A DNA stretch of 64,000 bases from Diphasiastrum complanatum (Eukaryota > Streptophyta > Lycopodiopsida > Lycopodiales > Lycopodiaceae), in contig MU831558.1 in the NCBI GenBank assembly GCA_029204225.1, forward strand, positions 1 to 64,000, written 5' to 3'. The first letter of the stretch is position 1. Each line of letters opens with the position of its first letter. The notes beneath the pieces were generated by a model. It was not told where the DNA came from, did not search any database, and worked only from the letters and a program-made list of their open reading frames with translations. Below are positions 22,331 to 33,339 of the stretch, in pieces. Made by a program: the position numbers and the translations under genes.

Positions 22331-22714
22331 ACACAATGTTAAAATCCCTGGACATGATGGTCACCCTCTTAGCATGAACAGCTGCAACAACAGTAACTGA
22401 AAAAAATTTCACCTGGAAATCCTCATATGTTGTGTACAGCGCCTCAATTGCCATTACAATCCATCTCACATCTGCAGATAGACTTTTTCTAACGTCTCTG
22501 ATGGACCTATGTATATGAGATTTTGGAATCAGAAGATTATTTTGTCTTCTGAAGATTCCAAATATCCTTGAGCCAGGATGGGGTCTCTTCTTCTACCCCT
22601 TGGCCTAGGAGGAGGTGGTGGTGGACGAGGTGGTGGTTGTGGATTTTCCTGATCCGCACCTGAAATTGGTATTCCACCTGAATGACCTCGTGTTGTCTGC
22701 TTGGTCCATGCCAT
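22200..22714 (-). pseudogene. divergent histone H3-like sequence
   Basis: Histone H3 is a core nucleosome protein. The start codon at 22,714 opens MAWTKQTTRGHSGG, matching the H3 tail (ARTKQTARKSTGG) at Ala1, Thr3, Lys4, Gln5, Thr6, Arg8, Gly12 and Gly13 (Met removed), then a Pro-rich insert. In a second frame, 22,592-22,314 encodes an H3-like fold: KKRPHPG, then FRRQNNLLIPK (end of alpha N), SIRDVRKSLSADVRW (alpha 1 and loop 1, about three residues short), VMAIEALYTTYEDFQ (alpha 2), VHAKRVTIMSRDF (loop 2; HAKRVTIM identical to H3) and KFRD (alpha 3). A one-base frameshift near 22,590 separates tail and fold. LLIP recalls plant CENH3, but HAKRVTIM recalls ordinary H3. Lys9 is Gly. Either a pseudogene or a fast-evolving variant with a sequencing or assembly error. 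Confidence 0.78.
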
Positions 22715-22725
22715 TAATGTGTAGT

Positions 22726-24188
22726 ATTGGATCAGCGCGTGATAATGTTGATTTCAGGATCAGACCTCAGGTCGGACGCGTCGAAGCGATAACCGAGCTC
22801 AACAAATTCGTTAGCTGGTAGCGGATGGGCGCGTGCGAGTAGTAACGGATTGAAGGAAGTTGGTTTTGAGCATGCTGAATTGATATTGCATGTATGCAAA
22901 TAACTATAAGCAAAAAAATTTCAGCGTCGTCGATCAGTGTATATAGAGAAAATCAGAAATGATTGCAAACGTGGTGGTTTGGATATTTGAGGCTCGGATT
23001 ATGATGATGATTACTCTGAGGCTTGTCAATCAAATCAAACTAAATATCCATCAGTCATCAAAATGATTAGTCCATATCAAATAAGCCAGAATTAATTTTA
23101 AATAAAGTATGGTCACATTTACAATTAATGCTACAAAAGTATGCTATCACACTTCTACCATTTAATGCTGAAATTGACAATGTTAAGCTTTAAATATCAT
23201 ACCAGGTCAGATTTTCATCCAATAGCTAATCGACGCGCATATAAAGCATTTGAAAACTAGAGTTTGTATTCTCGCGCGCTCATCCGATATTGGACAGAAT
23301 ATGAATAATCAGAGCTTGATTCGATAGATTCTACATAACTTTGGCCAGTATGAAGAGTCTTCCGAATCAAGATTTAAGCATGTAAATAGGGTCCAATAGT
23401 TTTGAAAATTTCGATAATATTTGTGTTCTTGGAATAGCGATTCGACGCGTGCAACCCAAATACAACATAACCATCGTCTGCCAGGCGCGTTGATCCGATA
23501 TCCCATACGCAGAAAAATCATACTGGAACGCATAATGAAAGACTTATGAAAATGTTTTGAATGAACATTATCTCAAAAGGAAAATTTTCGTCTTTACGGT
23601 GCTTAAATAGGGCAAAAGATTGTAATAATTCTCCTTGTACACGTTTTTCAATGATATCCATTAATCATTTGTTTATAATTGGTGTAATGATTATTCTAGG
23701 AGGCTAGTGATTGTCTATTTAATGTATTTCGGTGCAGGTACAGATTTTAGGGTCAGGGCTAATGATGATTCGTTGAATCTAGTGATAGACTAGTTAATGT
23801 ATTCCGACATAGGTACAAATTTGTCTTACTTTGATTGATGGATAATATAGACTTTATTTCTCAATTCGTTATTTGGCAAATGTATGGCTGTGATCAACAA
23901 GAATTGGCTATAAATATGAGCACCACTTTCCATATTTTGATTTCATGATCTTTTATTCTGAACTCTATAGTCTTCTTGTTTTTTTTTCCTTCTCGCAATA
24001 TCGAATCGACATGCGCCATCCCTTATTGTGCATGCTCGTATTCATTCAAACGTGCTGAATCAATATCAGCCACTTCTGACGAGTGTTTTTTGAAAAATTT
24101 CATTCTCGGCCTTATCGTATCGGATCAGCGTGCGCACTTTGCTTTATTCCTCTACCGATATCTATCTGTCGCATTGAACCGATATCGG
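22726..24188. repeat. six modules of paired inverted motifs (about 20 bp arms, about 33 bp spacer)
   Basis: A CpG-rich motif close to GCGCGTTGATCCGATAT recurs in an AT-rich stretch, always as an inverted pair with the CGCG ends inward. The pairs are 22726-22740/22776-22793, 22820-22836/22870-22887, 23219-23238/23274-23293, 23431-23450/23484-23503, 23996-24017/24048-24069 and 24111-24137/24166-24188. Spacers are 30-35 bases and not similar to one another. Arms match at 14 of 20 positions in the third and fourth modules and less in the others. The array fills the divergent interval between the H3-like start (22,714) and the plus-strand gene (24,196). Confidence 0.7.
23704..23822. repeat. direct repeat, two 44-bp copies 75 bp apart
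   Basis: Copies at 23,704-23,747 and 23,779-23,822 share CTAGTGAT, TTAATGTATT and AGGTACA with the same spacing. They lie between the fourth and fifth inverted-motif modules. Confidence 0.75.
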
Positions 24189-24195
24189 GTTCGAT

Positions 24196-25728
24196 ATGGC
24201 TAGTTCCTCCATGGCCTCAGATGACAAACTTGTGGATTTTTTTAATGCCAGACATTCCATCTAACAAATTAGAGTATTTTGTTAGTATTTTTTTTGCTCC
24301 CTTTGATATCGATAAGCTAGTTTATGAGAATCGTTATAGTTTAATTTCTTATCTTGATAATTTTTCTTAAATTATTAGTATTCTGTTTTGGATATAGATC
24401 ATTTTTGTTTCGTTCATTTTCAGGACCTTGTCCATTCCCAACCATCCTCTAAGCATAAACACAATAGAATGTACTCTAACCTACATGACCATTTCAAAAG
24501 AAATATATACTGTGATATCCACAAAAGAATATGTCGCTTTCTAATCAAAGGAATGGCTTTTGTCTTCTACATATCTGCTGAAATTCCAGATGATGAGTCT
24601 CTTGAATCTTCAACTGTTCCATTGATCGAAGCATCTACACCAGCTTCAGTTGATGTAAATGATGCAGATACTAATATAGGGGTTGAAGCTAAAGCATCTA
24701 TGGTTTCATATTATCAAAAAACTCTCCCTAGTTTTATAATCCTCTCTGATTTTCTTCCAACTGCATAACCTGTTAATCAATTAACTCTACTCGATGTTCC
24801 TTTATATTTTTTAAATAATGAATGTTATATTTCATTTAATGATATAAAAGATGTATTGAATTTGAGAGCGGATGAAATCCTCTCAATTTTTGCTCAAAAA
24901 TTATCAGAATTTTCTGACATTGTTTATTACTCATATGATGACCTTGAAAGTGAGATAGATTATGATAAAGATGGCAATTGGAAATATGGCAATGAGGCCT
25001 TGGAGGCCATGATTGAAAAATCTAAAGCCTATGAAAAAACTTTGCCTACAGAGAAGGAATTTTTGGAATTCCAAAAAAGATATCCCCCTAGGGCTAGATA
25101 TATCCCCTCCGGATATGTAGAGGCCATTGGAGGACATGACATTAGTAGAGCAAACGTCGTTGATTACGATGATTATGATCTGGTAAGTAGATAATTTATT
25201 GGTATTGATATTATTCAGTTTTCTTATTTCTTATTGGTATTGATATTGTTCAGTTTTCTTATTGAGTTTGCAGTGTTATGTGTCATTCTAAATTTATTTT
25301 CTTTTCTCGTTTACAGGATGCTATTGAAATAGATGCCTTTGGTATGGTATGATACATGGAGGCGTCCGAGGTGTATCAGCTGGGAGAAAAGATGTTTCTC
25401 TATCTCAGTATTTGAAAAACTTTCAAAATAATGAGATTTGTATATGTCATTCATCTTATAATCCATATGCAACCACTGTCATTATGGCCATCAAATCATT
25501 ATCAGTTTGTTTAGGAGGCCATAAGTATGCAAGAGGAACATATAAAATAATTTTGTGAAGAGAGATTTGGTTATTAAGATATTGGGTTATACTCCCAATG
25601 AGAATACGAAAAGATCATCTGCAATGGCCCTTTATTCGGGTTACATTGATATGAGCAAGAGAAAAAATTTAGAATTTTTGGATCCATATGAAAGGAGATT
25701 ATTACAATACCATCCGTCTGAATCTTGA
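24196..25728 (+). pseudogene. spliced unknown gene, several disruptions
   Basis: Coding starts at ATG 24,196 (MASSSMASDDKLVDFF), shifts frame to 24,370 (FAPFDIDKLVYENRYSLI), then after an AG at 24,423 runs from 24,424 to a clean donor CTG|GTAAGT at 25,182. This exon has one in-frame TAA at 24,766 and a segment VPLYFLNNECYISFNDIKDV that looks like a small DNA- or protein-binding fold. An acceptor TTTACAG at 25,316 opens the last exon, which needs two small frame changes (about 25,350 and 25,555) to read through GGVRGVSAGRKDVSLSQYL, NPYATTVIMAIKSL and LGYTPNENTKRSSAMALYSG to a TGA at 25,728. Coding texture continues across each break, so this is a decayed gene. I do not recognise the family. 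Confidence 0.55.
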
Positions 25729-28405
25729 AGAAGATGATGATGATAATTAAATATTTTTCTATAATAGATTTTTGATATATTACAAGGATCTCTTTTTTGT
25801 AATGAATTTGAATGTCTTTCGAAATATCGTAATACTTGGCGAGTTTTTAGCTTGATATCTAAATTGTGCTCTTCTGTAAAACCACTGAAAAGTTGAGCTA
25901 AATATTTATTTTTTGAATTGTGTCCTCCATGATTTGTTGCTCTATGAAATGCTCCCCTTGCTTGCCAATGAGATTTTTCAATGCCTTGTGATGACCAGAT
26001 ACTTAAGCTCCCATATTCCTTTGCAAAATAAGTGCATGATGAAGAAGAATGTGCTGCAAACAATAGTTTTGATTAGTTACATCAGTAGAAAAAATATAAG
26101 CCTGAATGAGAAAATTACCAGATACTGATACAGATTAGCACCATGTAATGAGTAACGTTGTCTTTTCCCCAACAATCATGTACAGATTTTACAAATGTGG
26201 TGCAATGATTTTGCAAAGTCCTTATATCTTCTGATGATATGTTTTCTTTCCTGATAACACCTATGAGTTTGTCTAAATTGGTCCACACTTGTCTCTTTTC
26301 CACTCGATTACTTCCTTCCAGTGTTCGTGTGACTTGAACAATTTCTCTCCATATTTCGTATCTGACACTTAATTTTTTGCGTGTGTGATTGGATAAGAAT
26401 CTTCTTGCTTTAGCACCTCCAATTGATGGCTTATTAGGGACGTTTTCTTTTTTCCCACAGAGTCTCACTTTTTTCAATCGTGACATTCCCTTTATGTAGT
26501 CCTGCATTTGACAAAACTTCCAACCTCCTAATTGCTGCTTTAGCCACTGACTCTGGTTTATGATTCCATGCTAGTAGAATATGCAGGTAAATTAGTTTTT
26601 CAATAATACAAACCTCAGTATGCAATGTGCATATGTGAACATATTTTAATGGAATTGGCAGAGCACTTTTCATATTTGGATCTTCAACTTCTCATGTTGG
26701 GCCAGTGTTTGTTGATCGTCCCAAATTCATATTGTAGCAATCCTTCATGCAATGCTTTGATGTTGCCCCATGAGAGACATTTTAATGTTTTCAAATCCCC
26801 TGCAAGGTGCCATTGAATTTGAAAACTTCCATGGTTTTCGACTATAAATTTCTCACCCTCCAAATGTCTCTTTATAATCTCACCATAATTTGTTCTTGAA
26901 AATATCCATGATAGTATTTTATGGTCCTCTTTCAAGACTTGTAGAGAAACAAGGAATGCATGACATGTCAATAAAAATTGGCAAGGTATGAATTGTTAAT
27001 ATAGATATTCTAAATGAAAATTGAAATGTATACCTGGAATGCCGCCAACCACCATATGTGATTTTCCGATTGAACACTAAACGTTCGATCATCTATATCT
27101 GAAATTTTGTTCATCAAAGTGACACTCACACGTTCCAACTTCTGACCCTTGATGATTTCATATTCATCCAATTTTATAACAATAATGATCTTTTCATTCA
27201 CTTGATGTTCGTCTAGTTTATAGAATCGAATAATGTATTTTAGAACATTTTCAAATTATCAAAAAAAATATTATTGCAATCGTTGTAATTGAGCTCACCA
27301 TATTCTGATTTGTATAATTCAGTTATATGAAGTGGTTGGCCAACTACTTTGAACATTCCGTCATTATAAAATTTTCTAGCTAATCTTATCCGATATGGAC
27401 GCGGAAGATTAATTTTCTTCACCATCACTTGGGAAAAGCTTCTTTAACTATTCTAAAAAAAGTAGAATAAGCATTTCTGCTAATTCTAGATACATCACAT
27501 GCACCTTGTATCACATTCGCATCCAAGTATGATTGAACCTTAATCAAAACAGTCTCTACAATTTCATTTTTCATTTTTTCAAACCGAACATTTTTTATCA
27601 TTTCATTTGCTGACTTTCTTGGTAAAACATGACTTAAAAATGATCCAATGCATGAACGATTTGTTAAATAGTTTTTTGCCACCAAACATGATCTGCAACA
27701 AACATATGAGACTCAAATTATGTTTAATAAATAAATAATCCATGCTATCAAGTGCAAATCAAACTTCAATGACATATACAAATCAAATAAACAGTTTAGA
27801 TGACAACATACTTGAATGTTCGAATTCTTTTTTTCTGATTGCCGCTATGTGTAGATAAGTCATCAATATTCTTCATCGGTACTCTCTGTCTTTTTCTCTT
27901 CAAAATTGGCTTATTGATAACTTTTAGATCAACAACAGATTTTAAACTCTCGGATTGCAGCTTTTCCATGGATTCTAACATTGCTTGGTTTGAGCCCCGA
28001 AGAGTAGTGACAGTAGCATTCAACTCTGACAGAGCATTCTTGAGTGCATTGTTCTCAGCACTAGTGTGTTGCACATAATAAAACAATTGTTGATTAGCAA
28101 ACTATAATTGTTGATTAATACAAGATAGGCTATGCATTCCAATATCACGCAACCTTTGACAATATCCAAGTAATCCGCTATTTCCTTCACATACATATCT
28201 GAGAAGATGAGTACAGACTTAAAATCTGGACACAAATTGGTAGCGGGATATAAATTGGTCCATCCACCCACAAATCTATATTCATATGATTATTCATTCT
28301 CAATTCTCTAACTATTGCTGCAGCATTCTCTACAACTTTCGCATTTTTCTTAATGATTGGAGTGCATTCCATCAGAAGAGCAACATGCAATAAGAACATT
28401 GTCAT
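25640..28405 (-). pseudogene. multi-exon gene of an uncharacterised, repeat-like eukaryotic family
   Basis: Minus-strand exons: about 28,400-28,150 (Cys/Asp-rich, GGWTNLYPATNLCPDFKSV); about 28,100-27,812 (coiled coil, then basic KPILKRKRQR and NQKKRIRTFK), donor GTATGT; 27,692-27,034 (RSCIGSFLSHVLPRKSANEM, YRIRLARKFYNDGMFKV, VSVTLMNKISDIDD), acceptor TTGCAG and donor CAG|GTATAC; about 26,960-26,690 (GSFQIQWHLAGDLKTLKCLS); 26,673-26,115 (IPLKYVHICTLHTEVCIIEK; HDCWGKDNVTHYM); and 26,050-25,640 (AKEYGSLSIWSSQGIEKSHW, RATNHGG). The order GDLK, CTLH, then QG-x-E ... R-x-T-x-x-GG recalls an unnamed protein family scattered through many eukaryotic genomes. Single-base frame changes (about 27,425, 27,240, 26,050) make it non-functional. 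It converges on the plus-strand gene, meeting near 25,700. Confidence 0.5.
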
Positions 28406-28409
28406 TGTT

Positions 28410-28820
28410 AATGAATCTAGCTACAATAAGTCAATATGAATAGATCTAGCATTCCTTACTTTTGTAATGTTTATGTCGCATTGAAAAATCATCCCGCCTC
28501 ATATTTCACTATAAGCATACAGTGATTTCAAAAGTTTTGCCTCTCTGGCTTCAGTTTTTGCATTGAGCACACCAAGATTTTCAGTCTTAAAGCTCTAGTC
28601 CCAAATTTTGGAACGAGCATGAAGAGAAGTTATTACATCTCATGCTAAACTAACTATTGTCTAAAGTTAACCATACTAGTTAAACGTCGATCAAGGCCAA
28701 AAACTCAAAAAACGACGACCAAAAGTTATCGGTTTCCATTCTCTCTCTACGTAACCTCTCTCTAAAGTGAAATTTCTTAAAGGGCCCATTTTGAGCCCAT
28801 ATTTTTCCTAATGACACTGT
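28410..28820. other. junction stretch, nothing recognised
   Basis: No supported coding. It separates the decayed minus-strand gene from a 5'-truncated copia pol. Confidence 0.4.
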
Positions 28821-28824
28821 CAAA

Positions 28825-31320
28825 GGAGCTTCAACCTTGTGAAGCTTGTGTTTTAGCAAAATCACGCACCAAGATCAAGTATCAAAACACAGCATCCATT
28901 TGAACTCGTGCACTCTGATGTTCATTTCTCTTCAACCAAAAGCAAAGGAGGATCAAATTGTTTTGTTTCTTTTGTAGATGATTATACAAGATATTCTTGG
29001 ATCTACATGCTATCTTCTAAAGCCATGGTTTATGATGTTTTTCTTACTTTCAAAACTTATGTAAAAAAGCAGTTTACTTTTAAGTTGAAAGCTTTGAGAA
29101 GTGAGTGGAGGTGAATATACCTCCAATAAGTTTAAAGACTTTTGTGAGAAAGAGGGAATACAAAGAGACTTTTTTTGTTCTTATACTCCTCAACAAAATG
29201 GAGTTGCTGAGAGAAAAAATAGAACTTTGTGTGAATGTGCAAAAAGCCATTAGGCTAGAAGCATCTCCGCCTAAAGAATTTTGGGGAGAAGCATCTGCAT
29301 GTGCAAATTATCTTTGTAATAGACTTCCTAATCTTGCAATAGAAGGAAGAACATCATTTGAGATGTTGTATAAGAAAAAGCCTAAGGTAGATCATCTTAG
29401 GATCTTTGACTGTGTATGCCTTGTGCATGTACCTTTAGAGACTAGGAAGAAGGATGATCCTAGTGCTGTTAAAGAAATTTTTGTTGGATATGCATCTTAT
29501 AAAAAAGCATATAAAGTATATCTTCCCTCTACTAACAATAATGTTGTAAGTAGAGATGTGATCTTTCATGAAGATTAGAAGTTTAACTTGGATGAAACAA
29601 AGATCAAGGAGTCTCATGCAGGATCTACAATCATCAATCTTGATGTTGCTCAGGAAGTGGTGAGGCCGAGGCTTGAGGAGGAGCAACTTCAAGCACCTAC
29701 ACCAAAAAGATCTACAAGAGAAAGATCTGAGCCAAGAAGGCTGACACATGATGAGGAAGGAAGGTAAGTGGAAAGTGAAACTTCCTATCATGTTTTCTTC
29801 ATATCAGATGAAGAGCCTAAAGATGTCCAAGAAGCACTTCAATCCAAGAAGTGGGTTGAAGCAATAACCCTAGAGTTTGAAGCCTTGATGTCAAACAACA
29901 CATGGGAGCCTGTGGAGCCACCAAACAACATGCATGTCATTGGATGTAAGTGGGTTTTTAGGATCAAGTACAATAATGATGGATCCATCAACAAATATAA
30001 AGCAAGACTTTGTGCCAAAATGAAGACACTTTTGCACCAGTTGCAAGAATGGTAACAATTAGAATTCTCATTTCTCTTGCATGTTATCACAATTGGAAGA
30101 TGTTTCAGCTTGATGTTTCTAATGCCTTTCTCAATTGTTACCTTGAGGAGGAGATTCACATGGAGCAACCACCTGGATTTGTGAAAGAAGGTGAAGAATC
30201 AAAAGTTTGTCTTTTCTAAAACAAGCACCAGGGTCTTGGTATGCAAGGCTCAATTCCTTTTATATCACTCGGATTTTGTCTTAGTGAATATGACCCTTCT
30301 TTGTATATTAAGTTTGTAAAGAACTTTGTAGTTATTCTTCTCATCTATGTAGATGATATCATTCTTAGTGGAAATAATGAGAAGCTAGTTGAAGAAACTA
30401 AGCATGCACTTGGTAGTGAATTTAAGATGCAAGACTTAGGAGTTCTTCACTACATTTTAGGCCTTGAAATTGACTTTTGGAAAGGTCATGCTTTCATAAG
30501 TCAAAGTAGATATGCACTTTCCATGCTCAATAAATTCCAAATGGAAAACTGTTAAGGCATAGATACACCAATGGAACACATTGTAAAAGTTTCTATAAAA
30601 GATGATGAAAGATCCTTCGAGGACATCACTCTTTATAGGAGTCTTATTGGCTCACTTATATGGTTAACTATGACAAGGCCTGATCTAAGCTTTAGTGTGC
30701 ATAAGCTAAGCCAATACATGCAGGATCCAAAGATATATCATTGGAAGTTGGCTAAAAGAACCTTGAGATATGTATCTTCTACTTTAGACTATGGATTGAT
30801 CTATAAAGAAAAAGATCTAACTTTGGTTGCTTTTTCAGATTTAGATTTTGCAGGAGACAGGTTGGATAGAAAATCCACAAGTGCTTACACACTTTTTCTT
30901 GGAGAGAATCTAGGTTCTTGGCTATCAAAGAAGCAAGCAACTATATCATTATCATCCTATGAAACTGAATACAAATCTCTTACAACCACAACAAAAGAGG
31001 TTCTATGGATCAAAAGGATACTCTTGGAGCTAAAGTGTTATGGAGATGAAGACCTTCCAATTATCAAGAATGATAACATCTCGGCTCAGGCTCTTGCAAA
31101 TAATTCTATGTTCCATGCAAGGAGCAAACACATCGAGGTAGCTTATCATTTTGTAAGAGAAAAAGTTATTGGGAGAGAGATCTTATTGGAGCATGTTGGA
31201 TCTTCAAATTGTGTTGTAGATCTTCTCACCAAGCCATTACTCAAGAATGTTTTTATCAAGATGAGGCCTAACCTTGGCCTAATTTCAAAGTCTATGTTGG
31301 ATAGGAACATATATTTTAAG
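28825..31320 (+). pseudogene. copia pol (integrase, RT, RNase H), 5'-truncated and broken
   Basis: It starts inside the integrase (CEACVLAKS), then gives HSDVHFSSTKS, FVDDYTRYSWIYML, TPQQNGV, FEMLYKKKPKVDHLR, VNNNVVSRDVIFHED-type sequence, a linker, the reverse transcriptase start (WVEAITLEFEALMSNNTWEP, CKWVFRIKYN), FQLDVSNAFLN, LLIYVDDIILSGN (catalytic YVDD) and an RNase H region in a 255-codon frame at 30,571-31,338 (SLIGSLIWLTMTRPDLSFSV, FAGDRLDRKSTSAYTL, FHARSKHIEVAYHFVR). At least six stops or frame changes break it. It is closely related to the intact element at 45.5 kb. Gag, protease and 5' LTR are absent. Confidence 0.9.
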
Positions 31321-31326
31321 GAGGAG

Positions 31327-31870
31327 TGTGGAGATTAGTAAAATTATATCTTCCTATCTCAAGTTTTGGGGCCATGCCTATCTTATTTCCATTGTATATT
31401 TTATTGTACATAAAGGTATGTGAATTGAGCTGAGCACATAACCTTCTAGAATAGGTCGAGTTTGACCTAGGTAGATTCAATCTTGATGTCATGCAAAAGT
31501 TTAGATTACATGCAAAGTCATTCAATGTGCATGCAAGCCACATGCAGTCAATGCATGCAACATGCAAAGTAGTTTTCATGATTTACACATGTCTAGGAAA
31601 TTTTGCGAAGTGACATGCAGTACATGCAATATCCATGCATGCAGTTTTACATGTGGATCCCTATTAGTTGAGTTAGCTAGGTAAAGTGGACTTTCCATGC
31701 CTCTCCACTGTAGGAATTCGAGCCTCTTATCCATGCATGCAGTTTTACATGTGGATCCCTATTAGTTGAGTTAGCAAGGTAAAGTGAACTTTCCATGCCT
31801 CTCCACTGTAGGAAACTTTGGCATGTTTTGTCTTTTGCACCACTTCTTATGAAGTTGGTAAGCAAAATCA
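31327..31870 (+). repeat. 3' LTR of the copia fragment, with an internal duplication
   Basis: AAGGAGGAG directly before TGTGGAGATTAG at 31,327 forms a polypurine tract and LTR start. Inside, an 86-base block (with GCATGCAGTTTTACATGTGG) is present at 31,631-31,716 and again at 31,729-31,814. The right boundary is not fixed. Confidence 0.6.
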
Positions 31871-32780
31871 TTTGTTCATTATTGTTAATAAAAAAATTTG
31901 CAAACTTTATTTGAATTACATTTTAAGCACTTAAAAATTGATGAAGGAAACTCACATTCATACATAAATGTTCCAAGTACAGAGATATATTACAAATTGG
32001 ATTATTGAAATATACCTAATCATAATTAGATCTAGCTGAGTCGTCCTCGTCTTGGTCATTGCGTCGCAGTCGGACTCATGTGACTACGATGCGTGGGATT
32101 GTGACTGTGATACCTGCATCCAATGACGCCCCACCTACTAGCACTGTATGAGTCTCTTCAGAAGAAGAAATGGGTGTGGAACTAGTGCCGGTTATTATGC
32201 TGCAAATGTTTAAACTTTAATGCTATTAAGATGAATGAATGCTATTTTTCTTGCATTTGTTGCTAGAAATAGGAGCATTTAACTCAAAAGAGTATTTGGG
32301 ATACTCAGGGTTGAGGTTTAATCATTCTATATCTTAATGATTCTCCTAGAGATTCTAGCTAAATGAATTATCATATCTTAGAATTTGAATTCTAAGGTTA
32401 TTTGTACTTGAAATCTTATGAACTATCTGTCAGAGTTGTGGATAATTTCAGACTATAATTATAATTATTTTATTATTTCTTTAACTTTATTCTCTTAAAT
32501 TAGGTTATTTCACCTAGTGTTTCATGTAAGTGTTTTACATGAAAGTGATGTTACTAACTTATGGTGAATATAACCCAGTTGAGAAATTTATTGCTTAGTG
32601 TACTTTTTCAAACCCGAGTTGTACTCCAGAACAAAGATTAATGATTTGGAATAGGTTTATCTCTGAGTAGTTGTTTGATATGAAAGTCAGACTAAGGATA
32701 TTGATTTTCTCGGTTAATATTGAAAGTTAAAGGAACTGTAATTCTTTCCTGTTTAGAGAGTTTCTAAGGATAGAAACAGT
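31871..32780. other. no gene recognised
   Basis: AT-rich sequence with a few short open frames and no motif. It ends at a degenerate polypurine tract, so it may be the decayed internal part of the element whose LTR begins at 32,796. Confidence 0.4.
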
Positions 32781-33310
32781 TTAAGGAGGGAAGAATGTTA
32801 TGTCCATGACCAGTAAGTAGGATTCAGTATACTCCTAGTCTTGGATACACGGTACTCCAGTAAATCAAGCTGTTAGTTATGCCATGTCATACTGGATGTG
32901 ACCCAAAAGTAACTAATATCCTTGTGAGGCCCAAAACACACTAAATGGAGTTTAGACAAGGTATGAGATAGTGTATGCATGTGTAGAGTTATCAATAGCA
33001 ATTCTATAAATAGGTGGTCCATGCATAGGACTCTATTCTAGGTGAATCTATGTATAGGGAACTTAGGGCTATGCATGGCTATGTGCCCAGGATGCTTATG
33101 GCTCTATAAGAAGAGGCCAAACTCGCCCTACTCCTCATTGTGATCATGGATTCATTGCCAGGATTTCACTCTACATTCATGCCTCTTGTTCCTTGGCTTG
33201 GGGGTGAAGCTTTTAGAGTTGATTGGTTGCTTCTACTTGGTTGGGTGGTTGCTCCATTTTCCATTATGTTTTGTCTTGTAAGCAGGATTTTAGAGAGCTT
33301 CTCTTACACA
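32781..33310 (+). repeat. polypurine tract and LTR, second copy of the chromovirus-like family
   Basis: TTAAGGAGGGAAGAA precedes TGTTATGTCCATGACC at 32,796. The segment follows the LTR at 9188 with shared words in the same order, ending in TTTTGTCTTGTAAGCAGG. A TATAAGAAGAGG box lies near 33,098. The LTR grades into the tandem array that starts at about 33,340. Confidence 0.6.
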
Positions 33311-33339
33311 AGCCAACCAGGATTTGCCATGTAGGCCTG

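Noticed and set aside
22726-24188. Interpretation of the inverted modules as tRNA genes or a CRISPR array
   Set aside because: No cloverleaf or A/B-box signature was found; the units are inverted pairs rather than direct repeats, and the arms vary in sequence.
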